A DNA stretch of 64,000 nt from Cardiocondyla obscurior (lineage: Eukaryota > Arthropoda > Insecta > Hymenoptera > Formicidae). The stretch covers positions 992,001-1,056,000 of the forward strand of contig NC_091887.1 in NCBI RefSeq assembly GCF_019399895.1, given 5' to 3'. Both the position numbers and the translations under genes were made by a program. Of the stretch, positions 1 through 12,500 are shown piece by piece. The notes under the pieces were generated by a model that was not told where the DNA came from, did no database searches, and saw only the letters and a program-made list of their open reading frames with translations. Numbering within the stretch: the first letter of the stretch is position 1; the number at the start of each line of letters is the position of its first letter.

Positions 1-3000
1 CTTTGTTCCGTACGTCAAAATACCCGACGTTCGTTGATCGGCTGGAAATTATTGTGACGTTTTAATTTTCGTTGGATACCTTCCAGATCCGCGAGACCCC
101 GACTCGGAGTAGTTTAACGAAAACATCAGTCAACCGGGCGTTTTCCGGTATCTAGTAATCCTACCGGAAAGGATTAACGTGCATCCGGATAATAAAGCGG
201 CCAGATCCGGTGGCAATTGCCGTTTTGAGACAAATGAAACGACTCGTAAAATGTCCCAGGACATTTCGCGTACCGTTAACTACCGTTCGTTTTATGTCTC
301 GTTAATAATCCGATCCGTATCATTTACTAAGATGTCATAAAAACGCAGAATTGCTGGGAAAATGCAGACCAATTAATTTCTACTGCAAATATATTGAGGA
401 CCCTCTCTTTTATTACGATTACTAATATCGCGATCTACTAATATCTTATGAAAATCACGTTATAATAATCTTTTCTCTTAACTATTCCATTAAAATATAT
501 AATTTCTAAAGTGTTGAAACTTTAACAAGCGGATCAAACTTTTACTAATAAGAATATCGATTGCAGGTGTTCTAAAAAATTTATAAAATTATTGTCAAAG
601 AATTTCGTGCAAAAACGATAATTAATTATTCAAAAATGATCAATACATTCTCGTCACGACCTTCCTCCTTTCTTATCGTACAGTTTTTCTCCTAAGCGTC
701 CTTAATTACGCGGAAAATTTCGTAATAACAGAATAACACCGAGCTGAAAGAATTTATCACAATTGCAGAAAAAAAAAAAAGAAAAAGAAAAAGATTAAAT
801 CACCAACTATTCTGACATCTCAATTTAATTAAATATATCTAAAATAATAAATATAAATTTATCATAATTTAATTCTATAATTTTAATTTACCATAATTAT
901 TTCCCAAATAAAAATTATTTTATTTCTAATATAAGTCGCTTTTCACGCCTCGCGATATTCTTCACCGGCGGACCTTTTTTCATCGCGCGTTCCTCGTACG
1001 AATCGTTAAACAGTATGCATGGAATAGTTATACACGATTCACGCGGCAATCATTAACAGTTTTTATCTTTCCCGTGGCTGCTATATAATCGTTCCGGGAG
1101 GTTTCGCAATAACGTTACACGCGACGCCAGCAACACGTGGCACGTTATAACACTCGCGTCACTTCAAGATCCAGAGGCGAGCGATTTGGCAAACTGCTTC
1201 CCGGTGCCTGCGGAGGCCGAGGAGTAGACGCGAGAGAAGGATAATTGGATTAGTCCCATCCAACTTCACCAATCTCTTAAATCTCGCGCCGAGGTCGCAA
1301 GTCTTCCCGAATCACCGAGCATTTTTTACAGACACGCGAGGGAGATTCTACCGCGCCGCCGTGTTCGAGGTGACGTGCGCCAAATTAGACGCGATTAAGC
1401 GAAGACGTTAGCGCTGATATGAAATTAAAGATATTTTTATTGTCGGAACGCGTTTCGTTTCTATCAAGCCCTGGCCCTTTTCCATTACGCGTTATCTCGT
1501 ATTAATTTTCAGAAAATCAATTACTGCGCGGGATCGCTTCCGTCGGATAATATTCATTGCGTTATATTTTTTTACCTGCTGTAAATCGAGGAGCGAGAGT
1601 TTTTGATTAACCTAGGATTTTTCAAGCTGCTGAAACCGAGGGTTATAACTGTATGATCTGTGACGATGCGTCAATATTAGTTCTCGACGACACTGCTTTG
1701 TGCACAGCCTACTTCCCACGGGAAAGAATATAAAGAGAATATTGAATATCCACAGTGCTATATCAAACACGATGCTGAATGCGTTGCATGTACGTGAGCT
1801 CGGGTGTGCATACGTTGCTTGCGCACACGTCAGGAATATTTGATTTAATCATAATGTGCGTATCAGTCGAGCGTAAATTAGATCGCTTTAATATATAAAT
1901 ATCTGAAAATTAATTACATACTTCACCGAGTTACCGAAGGAACTAATTTCCGAATGCATTACGAATCACAACGTTTATGAGTGAGTTAAATAAAAATTAA
2001 AAAAAGAGAGCTGGAAAATCTAGATATCCATACGTTTTTTTTGCCGCGTGCTGAGTCTACTGCGCGTTCTGACCTATCCCACGCGCGCTCGGCTGTCCAG
2101 ACAGCCGGTCGCCGGACCCGCCGATCGCCGCGATAGTGTGAGTACTTGCGTGTGTTTACTTCTGGCCGGCACCTTGCGCTCGAAATTCTTAAGGTGGCGG
2201 ACGCGCGGGTGGCGGGCGGCGAGAACCGGTTTTGCCCGGCGATTTCGGCAGTCGAGCGAGCGTAGCGTAAGGTCCAGACCAAAACAGTAAACAAACACGC
2301 GGCGAAAAAAAGTTAAGATATCTATTTAGAGATACGGTCCGCGCTGGACAGTGACTACGCGACTACCGATGCTAGACAGATTTTGTTTTTTTTAAATGAC
2401 AACTTTATAAATACTTTCTTATAATTTCTTGACTCGTACCAAGCAAGTCATTAGTTAAGAAACATATTTAATCTGCGCGATCTAACCACTAGCTGGAAAA
2501 TCAGATTAGTTAAATAAATTTCCACTCAGGCAGTCAGATTCTTAAAATAAATCCTACATATTCGTCGAGATCTATTTGAACATTACATTATTTAACAATG
2601 ACATGTCCCGTTTGATTGCAGTGTAAAACGGCTGCACGGTGACCTAAAAAACTTTCGAAAACAGCTGGCTCCACTTGCAGGAAAAAGTTTTATAGTTTCG
2701 AAAAAAAAAAAAAAAAGAGGGGGAGAAATTTAATATACGTTTATCACGCTGACTTTTTATAATTTATGCAAAGCAATAAAAAAAAAAAGTAGTATATCGT
2801 TAGACAGTGCTCCCTGTACGAGTACGCGACGCGAACACGTAGAACGTAAAAATTCACGAAACCTTAAGTCAGAAATGCGAGGAGGACACGAAAGGAAATA
2901 GCCGAGCGACTCGTCGCGCATTCTCCCGTACTAAGAAGTCTTGTAAAACTTAATGCTCAAAGTGTACGTATGAAACATTTTCCGAGTCAAGAAAATGAAC

Positions 3001-6000
3001 CCACTCAGGAATAACAGAAAATGCTTTGTTTGAAATAAAAGTAGTTTCGCCATTGTGGAATATTTCAGTGATGAAAAATTTTAATGGGAAGGCCACGGAA
3101 AGGAAGAAAAGAAAAAAAAAAAGAAAAAAAAAAAAACGGACACTCATTACTTACATTGGATTTGCCCGCGTTTCGAGAACGACAGCGGAATATATGATAT
3201 GACAGTTTATTCTGTTTGAACGTACTGCTTTATATCTCGTAACATGCGTAGACGTGGTCGATAGTTGTAGCCAGATCGCGAAATACGTGGATAAATCCAT
3301 GTTCCAGACTGCCAGTCGGGCAGAAAAACACTGGCGCGAATATCGGCGATATTGTCGTTCGATTCGAGCAGCAGATGAAAAATGTAAAGCGATGGAGAAA
3401 ACAATGCGATTTTTTAAACGATTGTACGGGAATGATTTTCAATAACGGCGATAAAAGCGGCGAGTGCCAATTGTTCATTTCTCGGTATCGCAATGCGTCG
3501 AAGATGACCGCGACATTTTAAAGACGTTGAAATACGCTAAGAGATATATATTTTTTTAATTATCATTAGTGGCGCGATTGTGCTCTTTCATCCGCTACCG
3601 TTTAGTATAATTAAAGTAATACTTTCGATGGAATATTAATATTTCTTTCCTGCTTAATGAATCACCAGGTTCTCTATTTATAGCGAGCGAAAAACAAAAG
3701 GAAAGTATTTTATTTATTTGGCCGCAATATCGCTTATAAATGTCTATATATTAAACTTACAAATACGTAATAAAATTTTATATTACATTTCTAAATTAAT
3801 TAGCACACACATATGCACAGTACATATGCGAAGAAAAAGAAAAGGTTAAAAATTTCTATTAAAAAATAATGAAAAGTTTATTTAAATATAAGAAAAAAAA
3901 AAATAAAATAAAATAAAAAGCAAACTTTCTTCCTCTGTCATAAGTTCGAAGCTTTATATTAGATTCGTTGAAACGATTTTCTTCGATAATACCGACGTTT
4001 CATTTGTTTTATACGCGAAAAATGTCGCGTTATCATATTGGCTTAGAGTGATCCGACAACGTGACATACAGTCATGTTTTGCGACTTGGCACGAGGTAAA
4101 CTGGCTGGGAACATTTTTATCGCGCTACGTTCGGTACAAGATTTACAAAAGACACGCAGCCACGAGCGATATTGCAACCGCCGCCTATGCAGTCTATTAA
4201 ACATAGATAGGAGTACCGCATTGCCGTGAATCGGCGCGCGGTAGTGCTAGAGGTTTGCTGCGCCCGGTCTCTCTCCGCATCAGGGGTTCTCCTGAAAAAC
4301 CACTCCGAGGAAAGTTCCCCGAGTCCCGTCTTTCTTTAATAATAAACTTTAACCGCGGAAATAACTCGCTGAATGTTGTCTTCAGTTAATATTCTATTAA
4401 TAACACATTCAAAACGCAGCAGCGGAGAACTAGCTAAAGGTATATCTGTCTCGAAAGATAACAAATCGTTCGTAAATTTTCGAAATATTTCCCGAGCCAC
4501 CGTCGGACGTCTACAATAGACCAGAAAAAAAAAGTTTTTTTAATTAAAAAAATAACTTAACGCTTACGCTACCATATTAATCTAACGGGAATTTTCTAAA
4601 CGTTCATATAACTATTAATTTCGTCCAAGCTTTTCAAGAGGATCGCTATTGAATATCTTCGACCAACGTAATCAAGGCACCGGCATCAATTACGGCGTAA
4701 TATCAAACACCTCGTTATCAAATCTCGTTACAACGACGCGGTAACGTTGCCTTAATAAAATTTTGCTTATCGGGACGGGCGATCGTTACGGTCAACAGCG
4801 GGCTGGTACTGATAATGCCGGTGGGTTTTTTGAGAACCGCTGCGGAGAACAAAACGACCATGCAGACACCGCACAGACTCTACGTGCGAGCGCTATACCG
4901 GACACTGTATAGGCACGCTATATGTATAATGATAGTAACGAAGCTCCGTTGCGAGTCAGTGTCGGGTCGCAGCCTCGCTCTTGCCCTCGGCCTCGTTCGT
5001 TATTCTTAACGTCATCGCGGCCGCAGTCAAATCTATGTGCGTGTCTACCACCACCCTGGCCCTCGCCCTCGCCCTCGCCTATGCGCATCACCTCTGCACC
5101 CTTCGCCACCACCATTCGCTTCGCACCACTTCACCCTTCCCGTTTATCCATTCGTCGCGGCTTTAACATCCACAATTCCCTTCCTCGCTTCTTTTCCATT
5201 CCGGGAAAGGGAAGCGATCTTTTATGGATTTTTCATGCCGCGTTACAGCGTCGCGAAAAAGCGCGTTACCCCGTTCGAAATAATTTCTCTCCCTCATCCG
5301 CCCTCCCTCCCACCCCTCCGTTTCTACCGCCACCCGTTCTAGCCTCTGCATTACGGACACGTGTCCCCTTCCCATGTTCGCGAAATGCTATTTAGAAAAT
5401 CACTTTGCCGATTGTAAGACGACGACGTTGCTCCTCTCGTGCCGGTCACCGGGGTGTATCGCGCCCCGCGATTTACATTTCCTGTACTCACGCATACTCA
5501 TATATGCATATCGCGAACTATCCGCGGGGGATTGTTGCACGCACGCGCTATTACACCGGGACATCTCATTTAGATGCAAGAATACCGCATGCATCAGAGC
5601 TAAATCCGGGTGTTGAATTCGCGCTGGGGAAACGGATATGTTTACCGAACGCTCTCGCGATCGACGTTTACTGATTCTGAAAATTCTAGAACGCGCGCAC
5701 GTTTCGGGTTTTCCCAGATCGCGTAATCACGGACCGCTGAGTGAATGAGGTAGATCGCATTCGGCGCCGCCGAACGTTAATGCCGAGCGATAAGCGCACC
5801 GAGGCGTATGCATTCGAGATGACTGGATCCGGGGCGGCGGGGCGCGATCTCACCTAGTCCCGAGTGGATCGCAACAGGTGCTTAGACAAAAGATTCGGTC
5901 TACCCGGGGTCGGATTCAGAAAAGCTGCGTCGCCCGGCCCGGTCGACCGGGGCTTTTCGCCTCCCCCGATGACGGATGACGTAATGAGAATCCGGCGGCG

Positions 6001-8653
6001 GCTTCTTACCCCAGTAAGCGCTAAGTGCCCGCTTTCAATCCCGTGCCCTCTCACCCTCCCGTTCGCTCGTGTCGGAGTGAATTATTTCGGCGCCGTGAGA
6101 AATTGTATTGGAACTCCGTCATTTCTAAATAAGAACGGACGGGAGCCGTCGCTACGGAATACATCGGGTTCTCTCATATATATACGTCAAAGCGTGCATC
6201 CGTCGGCATTGTTACGCTCACAGCAACGTTTGAGAAATGCATTTTATAAATTGCACGCCGAGGAGAGATATTTTGCGATAGCGGCGTTTGAAAAGGAAAA
6301 AGCTGAGATAACGGGCTTTAATAGCTTGCAAAACGGTCCTTATAACTTTATCTTATCGGGCCACCATCCTCCCCTAACAATAGCCGTAAATTTGACCGTT
6401 CGCCGCAATAAAAGTAAAAAAAGAAAGAAAAAAAAAAGTGCTCAAGGTGAATTAAGGCTGGCGATCGTAACATTTCATTCCGCGAGCTGATCTGCTCGCG
6501 TAGATTCACGCGGCGAAAGTAATTCTGTTTATAGAAACGATTACGTTCGTGTGCGATAAGCCGCGAGTAAACAAATGTCGAATAATAAAGCGAGAACACT
6601 TTTCGGATATCAAGATTATATGTAAAATAATGGCCCATAAAAAGTAATTTAATACTACATGCTTTGTAAAATTATTTCCACGTTTATTGCCCAGAACTTA
6701 TTTTCGAATGTAATTTGATTACAAGATTAAAAAGAAAGGGCAGTTTATTTCGGGCGATTAAAAAATTTCGTATAAAAAAAAAATAAAATAAAATAAAATA
6801 AAATAAAATAATAATCAATCCAAAGGATGCAAATTATTTCTCCTCGCGTGTCCCGATCGTTTTTACTTACGCGGCGCCGTATCTTTTGATAAGGATTATC
6901 ATTCTTTGCGTTGCGCATATTATTGATCGTGATAATAGAGCATATAATAATAACGAAACGCGATCGCACGAGCAACTCGTTCATTCCGCGCTATTATTAA
7001 TCGCGTATCAATTGAGCGTCCCATTTATGGTTTTATTCTGGCGACGCACGCCTATTAAAAGATCCTTCGAGCGGACCGCGTCGAAATTGCCGCAATCCCA
7101 CGTCATACAAATCGCATCCGAAAAATCTACAATCGCTACGAATCAGCAAGTGTATCAACGACGCACCAATGCTGCGAGGAATTCACATAAAAATTCTAGA
7201 AAGAAAAGGAGCTCTCCCACGAGGCTCGTCGCAACGAATCTTACAACATCTCGCAGCGTGAAGAAATATTCTGAATAAAACTCCGGAAAATTTGTCTTCC
7301 GCGAAAGAATATTTTAAACGGCAATTCATGCCAGCGTAAAACCTGGCCGCTATAAATTTTGGGATTATTCAACACGTTATTGATGGAATCTGTCTGATTG
7401 TGAGCGTATCAGGCAGGGAAATTTAGATTCCTCTCTTTTTTTTTCCTTTTTTTCTTTTTTTTATGCAGAGCTGCCCAATTTTAAATCCACGCTTATAAAT
7501 TTCCAAAACGAGAACTGGTTGATTTAAATTAAACGACTCACTTCTGACGCGATACAATCTTTTTACAGCCATATTTAATGACATTTTAACGTCCTTTTAA
7601 TTCACTTGTACTCCGCAAATATCGCGAATGTCATTATTGTCGATCGTACGTAAATGAACGAACGCCAGGCGAGGTAAACTTTGTAGCAATGAGCGCGGAA
7701 TCGTTTGTGGGGAAAATAATAGACAACGCCGGTGGAGAGCCGAGGGTGATGTGGACAAACGCGTAGATTCCCACCAAGATCTAATGAGAGACAAACGCGG
7801 AACGGGAGATGCGCCGTTTCGATTCAATTTCGCCGATGCAGGTAGGTGAATGTGATTTTCCAGCTTCTCTCAATTTCCGGCCGCGAAATAGGACAAATTC
7901 ATCGGTTGTCGGGCATTTTAAGCACGTATGTCGTTGATATTCATCACCGAGGCAAAACGTAACGTAGCCTAACGGTCCTCGTTTTCGCTTTCAACAATGC
8001 TAATGTATTATAGAAATAAAATTACCATAATAAAATAAAATCTAACGATTCATAAATTTAAATTTATATGATGCCAACATATGTGTATAAAAATAAATAA
8101 GAGCCGTGGAAATAAAAAATTGCGAAGCGCTTTCACGTTTCGTGTGAAAAATGGTAGACACGTCAGTCACATCTACCAATATCCACCCGATAGCTTGAAA
8201 GTGACGACTCGTCGAATCGAAAGTCATTCTTCTCGCGAGTCCGGAACACTTGCGAAGAATTTGTAAGGCGTTCAAGTGTTCTCGATCGCGGATGACAGGA
8301 AATGAGCGTGTCTATAACTCGAGCCCCGCGTGTCTAACAGAACCGTCGCTCTCCTCACGACGATGTTTGCTTTTGTCGATCCTTTAACGAGCAAATCAAA
8401 TTCTTCGGATTTGAATTTTCTCATCTCATCGTTGCGACGGTATTTAAGTGATAACGTTGTTTAATTGTGAATTACGACAATAACCATTTTCGGCGATTTC
8501 AATTTCACGCAACGCTTAGCGGCATCTCGCTCGCGTTTAATATCAACTTCGCATGCACGGAGCATGTACGCGAAGCTCAACGTGTACGCAAATAATAATT
8601 TATACTCGGAAAAATAAAAAATTCAATCCGCTGGTGAAATCGAAAGTACTCAC
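1..8653. other. Non-coding stretch with two GC-rich islands
   Basis: I see no convincing gene. AT-rich DNA with A/T runs alternates with GC-rich, CpG-dense parts at 2040-2360, about 4800-5620 and 5750-6070. The last contains a palindrome CCCGGTCGACCGGG near 5938 and a CRE-like TGACGTAA near 5978. An (AAAAT)n tract lies at 6774-6813. If the 8.65 kb exon is real, this is intron downstream of it. Confidence 0.5.
6774..6813. repeat. (AAAAT)n tract
   Basis: About seven copies of AAAAT/AAATA follow an A run. Confidence 0.85.
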
Positions 8654-8826
8654 TGATTGAGCGTGCGGTCGTTGCTGCCGGTGGTCGCTGAACCCTGCAC
8701 CCCGGAAGTGGCAGCGGCGGCAGTGGACCCCGAGTCGTGGTGCCTCCGTTCCTTGTGGACGATGCCCATGAGCTTCATCCACGGGTTGTTGGCCGCATGG
8801 GTGCCCATGCCGCCGCTCTGCCACAT
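8654..8826 (-). CDS. Candidate first coding exon of an unrecognised gene
   Basis: On the minus strand an ATG at 8826 opens 57 codons that start MWQSGGMGTHAANNPWMKLM, continue with a basic patch (HKERRHH) and a Ser/Ala/Thr/Gly-rich tail, and end TTGSNDRTLN. The exon closes with CA before a consensus donor GTGAGT at 8653, so it ends in phase 2. An in-frame TAA lies 24 nt before the ATG, which makes this ATG the likely start. The exon lies in a GC-rich island (8.65-9.56 kb) that would be its leader and promoter. The longer 202-codon frame on the same strand (9208-8600) is a different frame and runs into intron sequence. I do not recognise the peptide. Later exons would have to lie below 8.6 kb or outside the window; I could not find them. 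Confidence 0.45.
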
Positions 8827-9560
8827 TGCGCTCGCCAGCCTCGCTTCTTACGCGGGAGCCCGGTCCGGGCTCCGACTTGTGCTCGAGATCGGCCGCGGTC
8901 GGCCGTCCAGACAGACTCCTGGCGTCCTCGCCCTTCGTTTCGTCCTGCCCCGTCGGATCGTGCCCTTCCGACGGGTGTGTCTCGCTCTTCGCGCCCTGTG
9001 CGTGCCGCGCGGCGAGTCTCTGGACCGTCTCAGAGACCCGGGTGCCGCGGTCCTTCGAATCCTCCCGAAGCTGGGCCGCAGAGACGACCTTTAGGTCCTC
9101 GCGGGGGCCTACACGGCGCACCTGCAGCTGCACTGGCCCTGGGTAGGTGCGAGGTGCCCTGCGTGGCCCCGTAGGCTCCCTAGCCCGGCCCTCGAGCACC
9201 TCCACCATCTAATCCTTCGTTTCGTCACAAGGCTTCGCCGGCCCCGCACCCCTCACCGAACACCACCGCCGTCCAGTTTGTCCACTCGCGTTCCTCGTTC
9301 TCCACGCTCGATCTCGCGGGCAACGTCACTGTCGCCTTTAGAATTTCCCGGCAAAGCTTATTCCTCGGCACTTGGTTTTCTCTCCGACAAATGTTAACCC
9401 ACTGATTGAACCGAGGAGGGCCGGGCGAGCAGCGATAGGTCAAGATCCGTCGAACTTTGCGGAGAAAGAGCACAATTTCTTTCCAATTCTTTCGCGCGCT
9501 CGTGGGATTAGTTCTCTTTGAGATTAACCACTGATCGATCGGGCCTCGATCAATCATGCG
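8827..9560 (-). promoter_or_regulatory. GC-rich island, probable leader and promoter of the 8.65 kb exon
   Basis: A strongly CpG-rich block directly precedes the candidate first exon on the minus strand and ends where AT-rich DNA resumes near 9560. All long frames in it exist in several frames at once, as expected of GC-rich DNA. No TATA box is evident. Confidence 0.35.
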
Positions 9561-12500
9561 TCATAAAATAATACTACGTAATACGTCATATGTTCACGAT
9601 GATGCAATATTCAATAAGCTCGTTTTTCTAAAAAGCTTTATACTAAATTTTATCCGCCTCACCGAACGATTACTTTAAACGATCGAAGTTTCAAAATCAT
9701 TGTACTGCTTATAAATTTTGATAATTACTCGCGACGAAATATTCTTCGACTTCTTGCTGTTACAAATTAATTGACACATTTACAATAATACGTTTCTTTT
9801 TAATGTTACAATAAAATAAAGATTTCACCGCCAGACTGCGACGCCACACGTCTCATTACTAAACTGTGCGCTTAAAAAAAAATAAAGGTCTTTCAAGCTC
9901 TCTCATTGCTCATCAAAAATATACGGCACTTGTAAATAATTTTTTTTTTTTTTAATTAGCGAATTTATCAATCACTTTTAAAGAACCGCAGAAAGCGCGA
10001 GAAATAAATATTTGTTCAACGACACAAGATACTTAGTTTCTGCTGCGACACGCTATTAATAATGGTGCTATCGCGGAACAACGAGGCTAAGCCGGAAAAA
10101 ACAGTTGCAACGAAGGGAAAAATGGAATTACTTCCACCCTTTCAAGAAACATTACGCCAGCCGCCCGGTGTAAAGAAGATTCATGAGACGATTTCCGCGA
10201 TCTGCAAACTGCTTATAATCGTAATTACATTACGAAGGATAATGTTACAATGCTGCATTATGGCGCAGACGACAAGATACAAGGTATCATCCATAAAAAA
10301 AAAAATAAAAAAATACCGTGACAGTGACTGTAAGGTCGTTATAAAGTGCGCGTTGAATAGATTTTAACACAAGCTTTCTTAGAAATCCAATCTAAGAAAG
10401 ATCTTGATACGAGCGTTTCTGAAAAACTGAGGCGAATGCAGGTGACGGCAGAAAACGTTCACGAAGTAAAAGATTATATCCAAACTTGTAAAAAAAAAAA
10501 AAGGAAGTGAACAAAAAAAATATATATAGCTAATCAACTGTTACAAGTTCGAATACACACGCGATTTCTAATGGACGCGGTAAGTAGCGCCGTATTTTTC
10601 ATAGACTCTAAGCAGTTAAAGAGGCGTGCTTCAAAGGATCGAACGCTTCAAAGGGGTAGAGAGATGAAAAAAAAAAAAGAAAAAAAAAAGGATGCCCATG
10701 GCGCTTGCACGCTGGCCGGCGCGCGTGTGCCAGATGCATAAGAACCGCAAACAGTCCATTATCGATCCCCTTAAAAATATCTGGAAATTGGCGTGGTAAT
10801 GGCCGAGGCTCCGTTTGAGATAAGTCGCGCCGCTAAACGCCTTTTGTTACCGGGGACATATTTTTCGCCGGCTCGGCAACCGACGACGCGGCTGCGGCAA
10901 ACTTTCGCGTCGAGTTGGCGAGGCTTTGTGCAAAGAAACGCTAGCCACATAAATGCGCGCGCGCACACGAAGGAAAATATGGGAGAATTCTAGCGTAAGG
11001 AGCACGATAAATTGACCATTGAGATATAATGCGGAAGTAATGTGTTTGATGATTTAAAGGGTAGAAGTTTATCGCGACCTTGCTCGCATTAAAAAGATTC
11101 TCGAATAAATAAAACGATTAGAAGGAATCTCTGAAAAGTGACGCATGGTTTCTCGCGATCGCAATCAGCCTTAAACAATCGTCATTAGATGGTAATTGTT
11201 ACGCTTTAAGGATACAGATTGTGCGCTTCTCAAAGCAATTACAATGATTTTGTCCGCGAAAAGGTGTTACATCTCAAAGCTGGAATGTAACTACAATTCT
11301 TTACGTTTCATTTCGCACTTTGGACGTTTCGAATTGTTTCCCGTTATCGTTATCGTTATCAAGCGATTATTAAAAAAAAAAGGAAAAAAAGGAAAATTGC
11401 AATAAAAATAATGCCGAATTTGTTCTCGATAAGGGGGAGAAGGGGAGGCGAAAACCAATCCCAAGAGATCAGAATAAATCCGGCACGGTCCGGCGTTTCA
11501 CGATCGTCCTGCGCAAATTCCAGGATACCGCTGCGACTCGGTCGCTTCTCTCCCCCGTCCTTTGCCGCCCCTTGTCTCACCTCACCGTCGGATCAATGCA
11601 CCCCTGCAGGTGCAGTCGACGACGGCGTTCGAAGGAGTATACCACACTGCACTTTCGCTCGCTTTCGTGGCCGCAGGACACAAGGGCTGCGTCGCCCTTA
11701 ACGGCACGAGCGACCGACGGGCTCGATTTCCGTAACCCGGCGCGAACAATGCCCGGTGCTAAATCGCATCTCGCTACACACAGCCGCAAAATAAACACGT
11801 CACACGATTATATATTGGCCACGAATCGCTCTTTATCTCGCTCTCTCTCTCTCTCTCATCGACGTAACACCATTTTTCACTATTCAGTACACCCCCGTCT
11901 CTCCCAAACATCCCTCCCGAATTCGTACATCCTTTCGCTTACTGGCCAGGAGCCAGATGCAGCACGAGACCGGCACGTACGCACGACTTTGCGGAACGTA
12001 GTAACAATTTTGAGAAGAAGTAGCCTCGACTGGCCGAGAAACAGAGCCCGACTAGCGATTAATTACGAGCTAATTTTCACGAATCGATTATGACGTTTTT
12101 TATTCAGCGCGGCTATCGGTGGCTTAATAAAACGGCTAATTACCTCGCCCCGAACGTCGTCTAAGCAAGCGGATCGGGATAGCCGATCGCTACGTTGGTT
12201 CACAGATCTGGGAAAAATTTATATTAATGCGAAACACGGTACAACGATCGCTCACTGGTCTAGAAGGTGCATCGTACTTGCTCGACGATTTAAAAAAAAA
12301 AAACAAGAGTATAAATTCCACCGAGTAATTTAGCTTCCCGTGTCGCCGTCTCCTGGATACCTCGAGACAACGGTTCTACGGTCCTCCCTCGGACCGTTCG
12401 CGATTACAAAAACTATCCTTCTCTATCGTACGATTTCCAATTACCCGACGAGCGTGCGAGCGTACGGACGCGCGCCGTCCTTTGTCGCCAGAACGCTCAC

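Noticed and set aside
5864..6490. 208-codon plus-strand ORF
   Set aside because: It starts in a GC-rich island and ends in a lysine run from poly(A), with no recognisable domain and no splice context.
8600..9208. 202-codon minus-strand ORF
   Set aside because: It reads a different frame through the likely leader and runs past the GTGAGT donor into AT-rich intron; the MWQSGG frame fits better.
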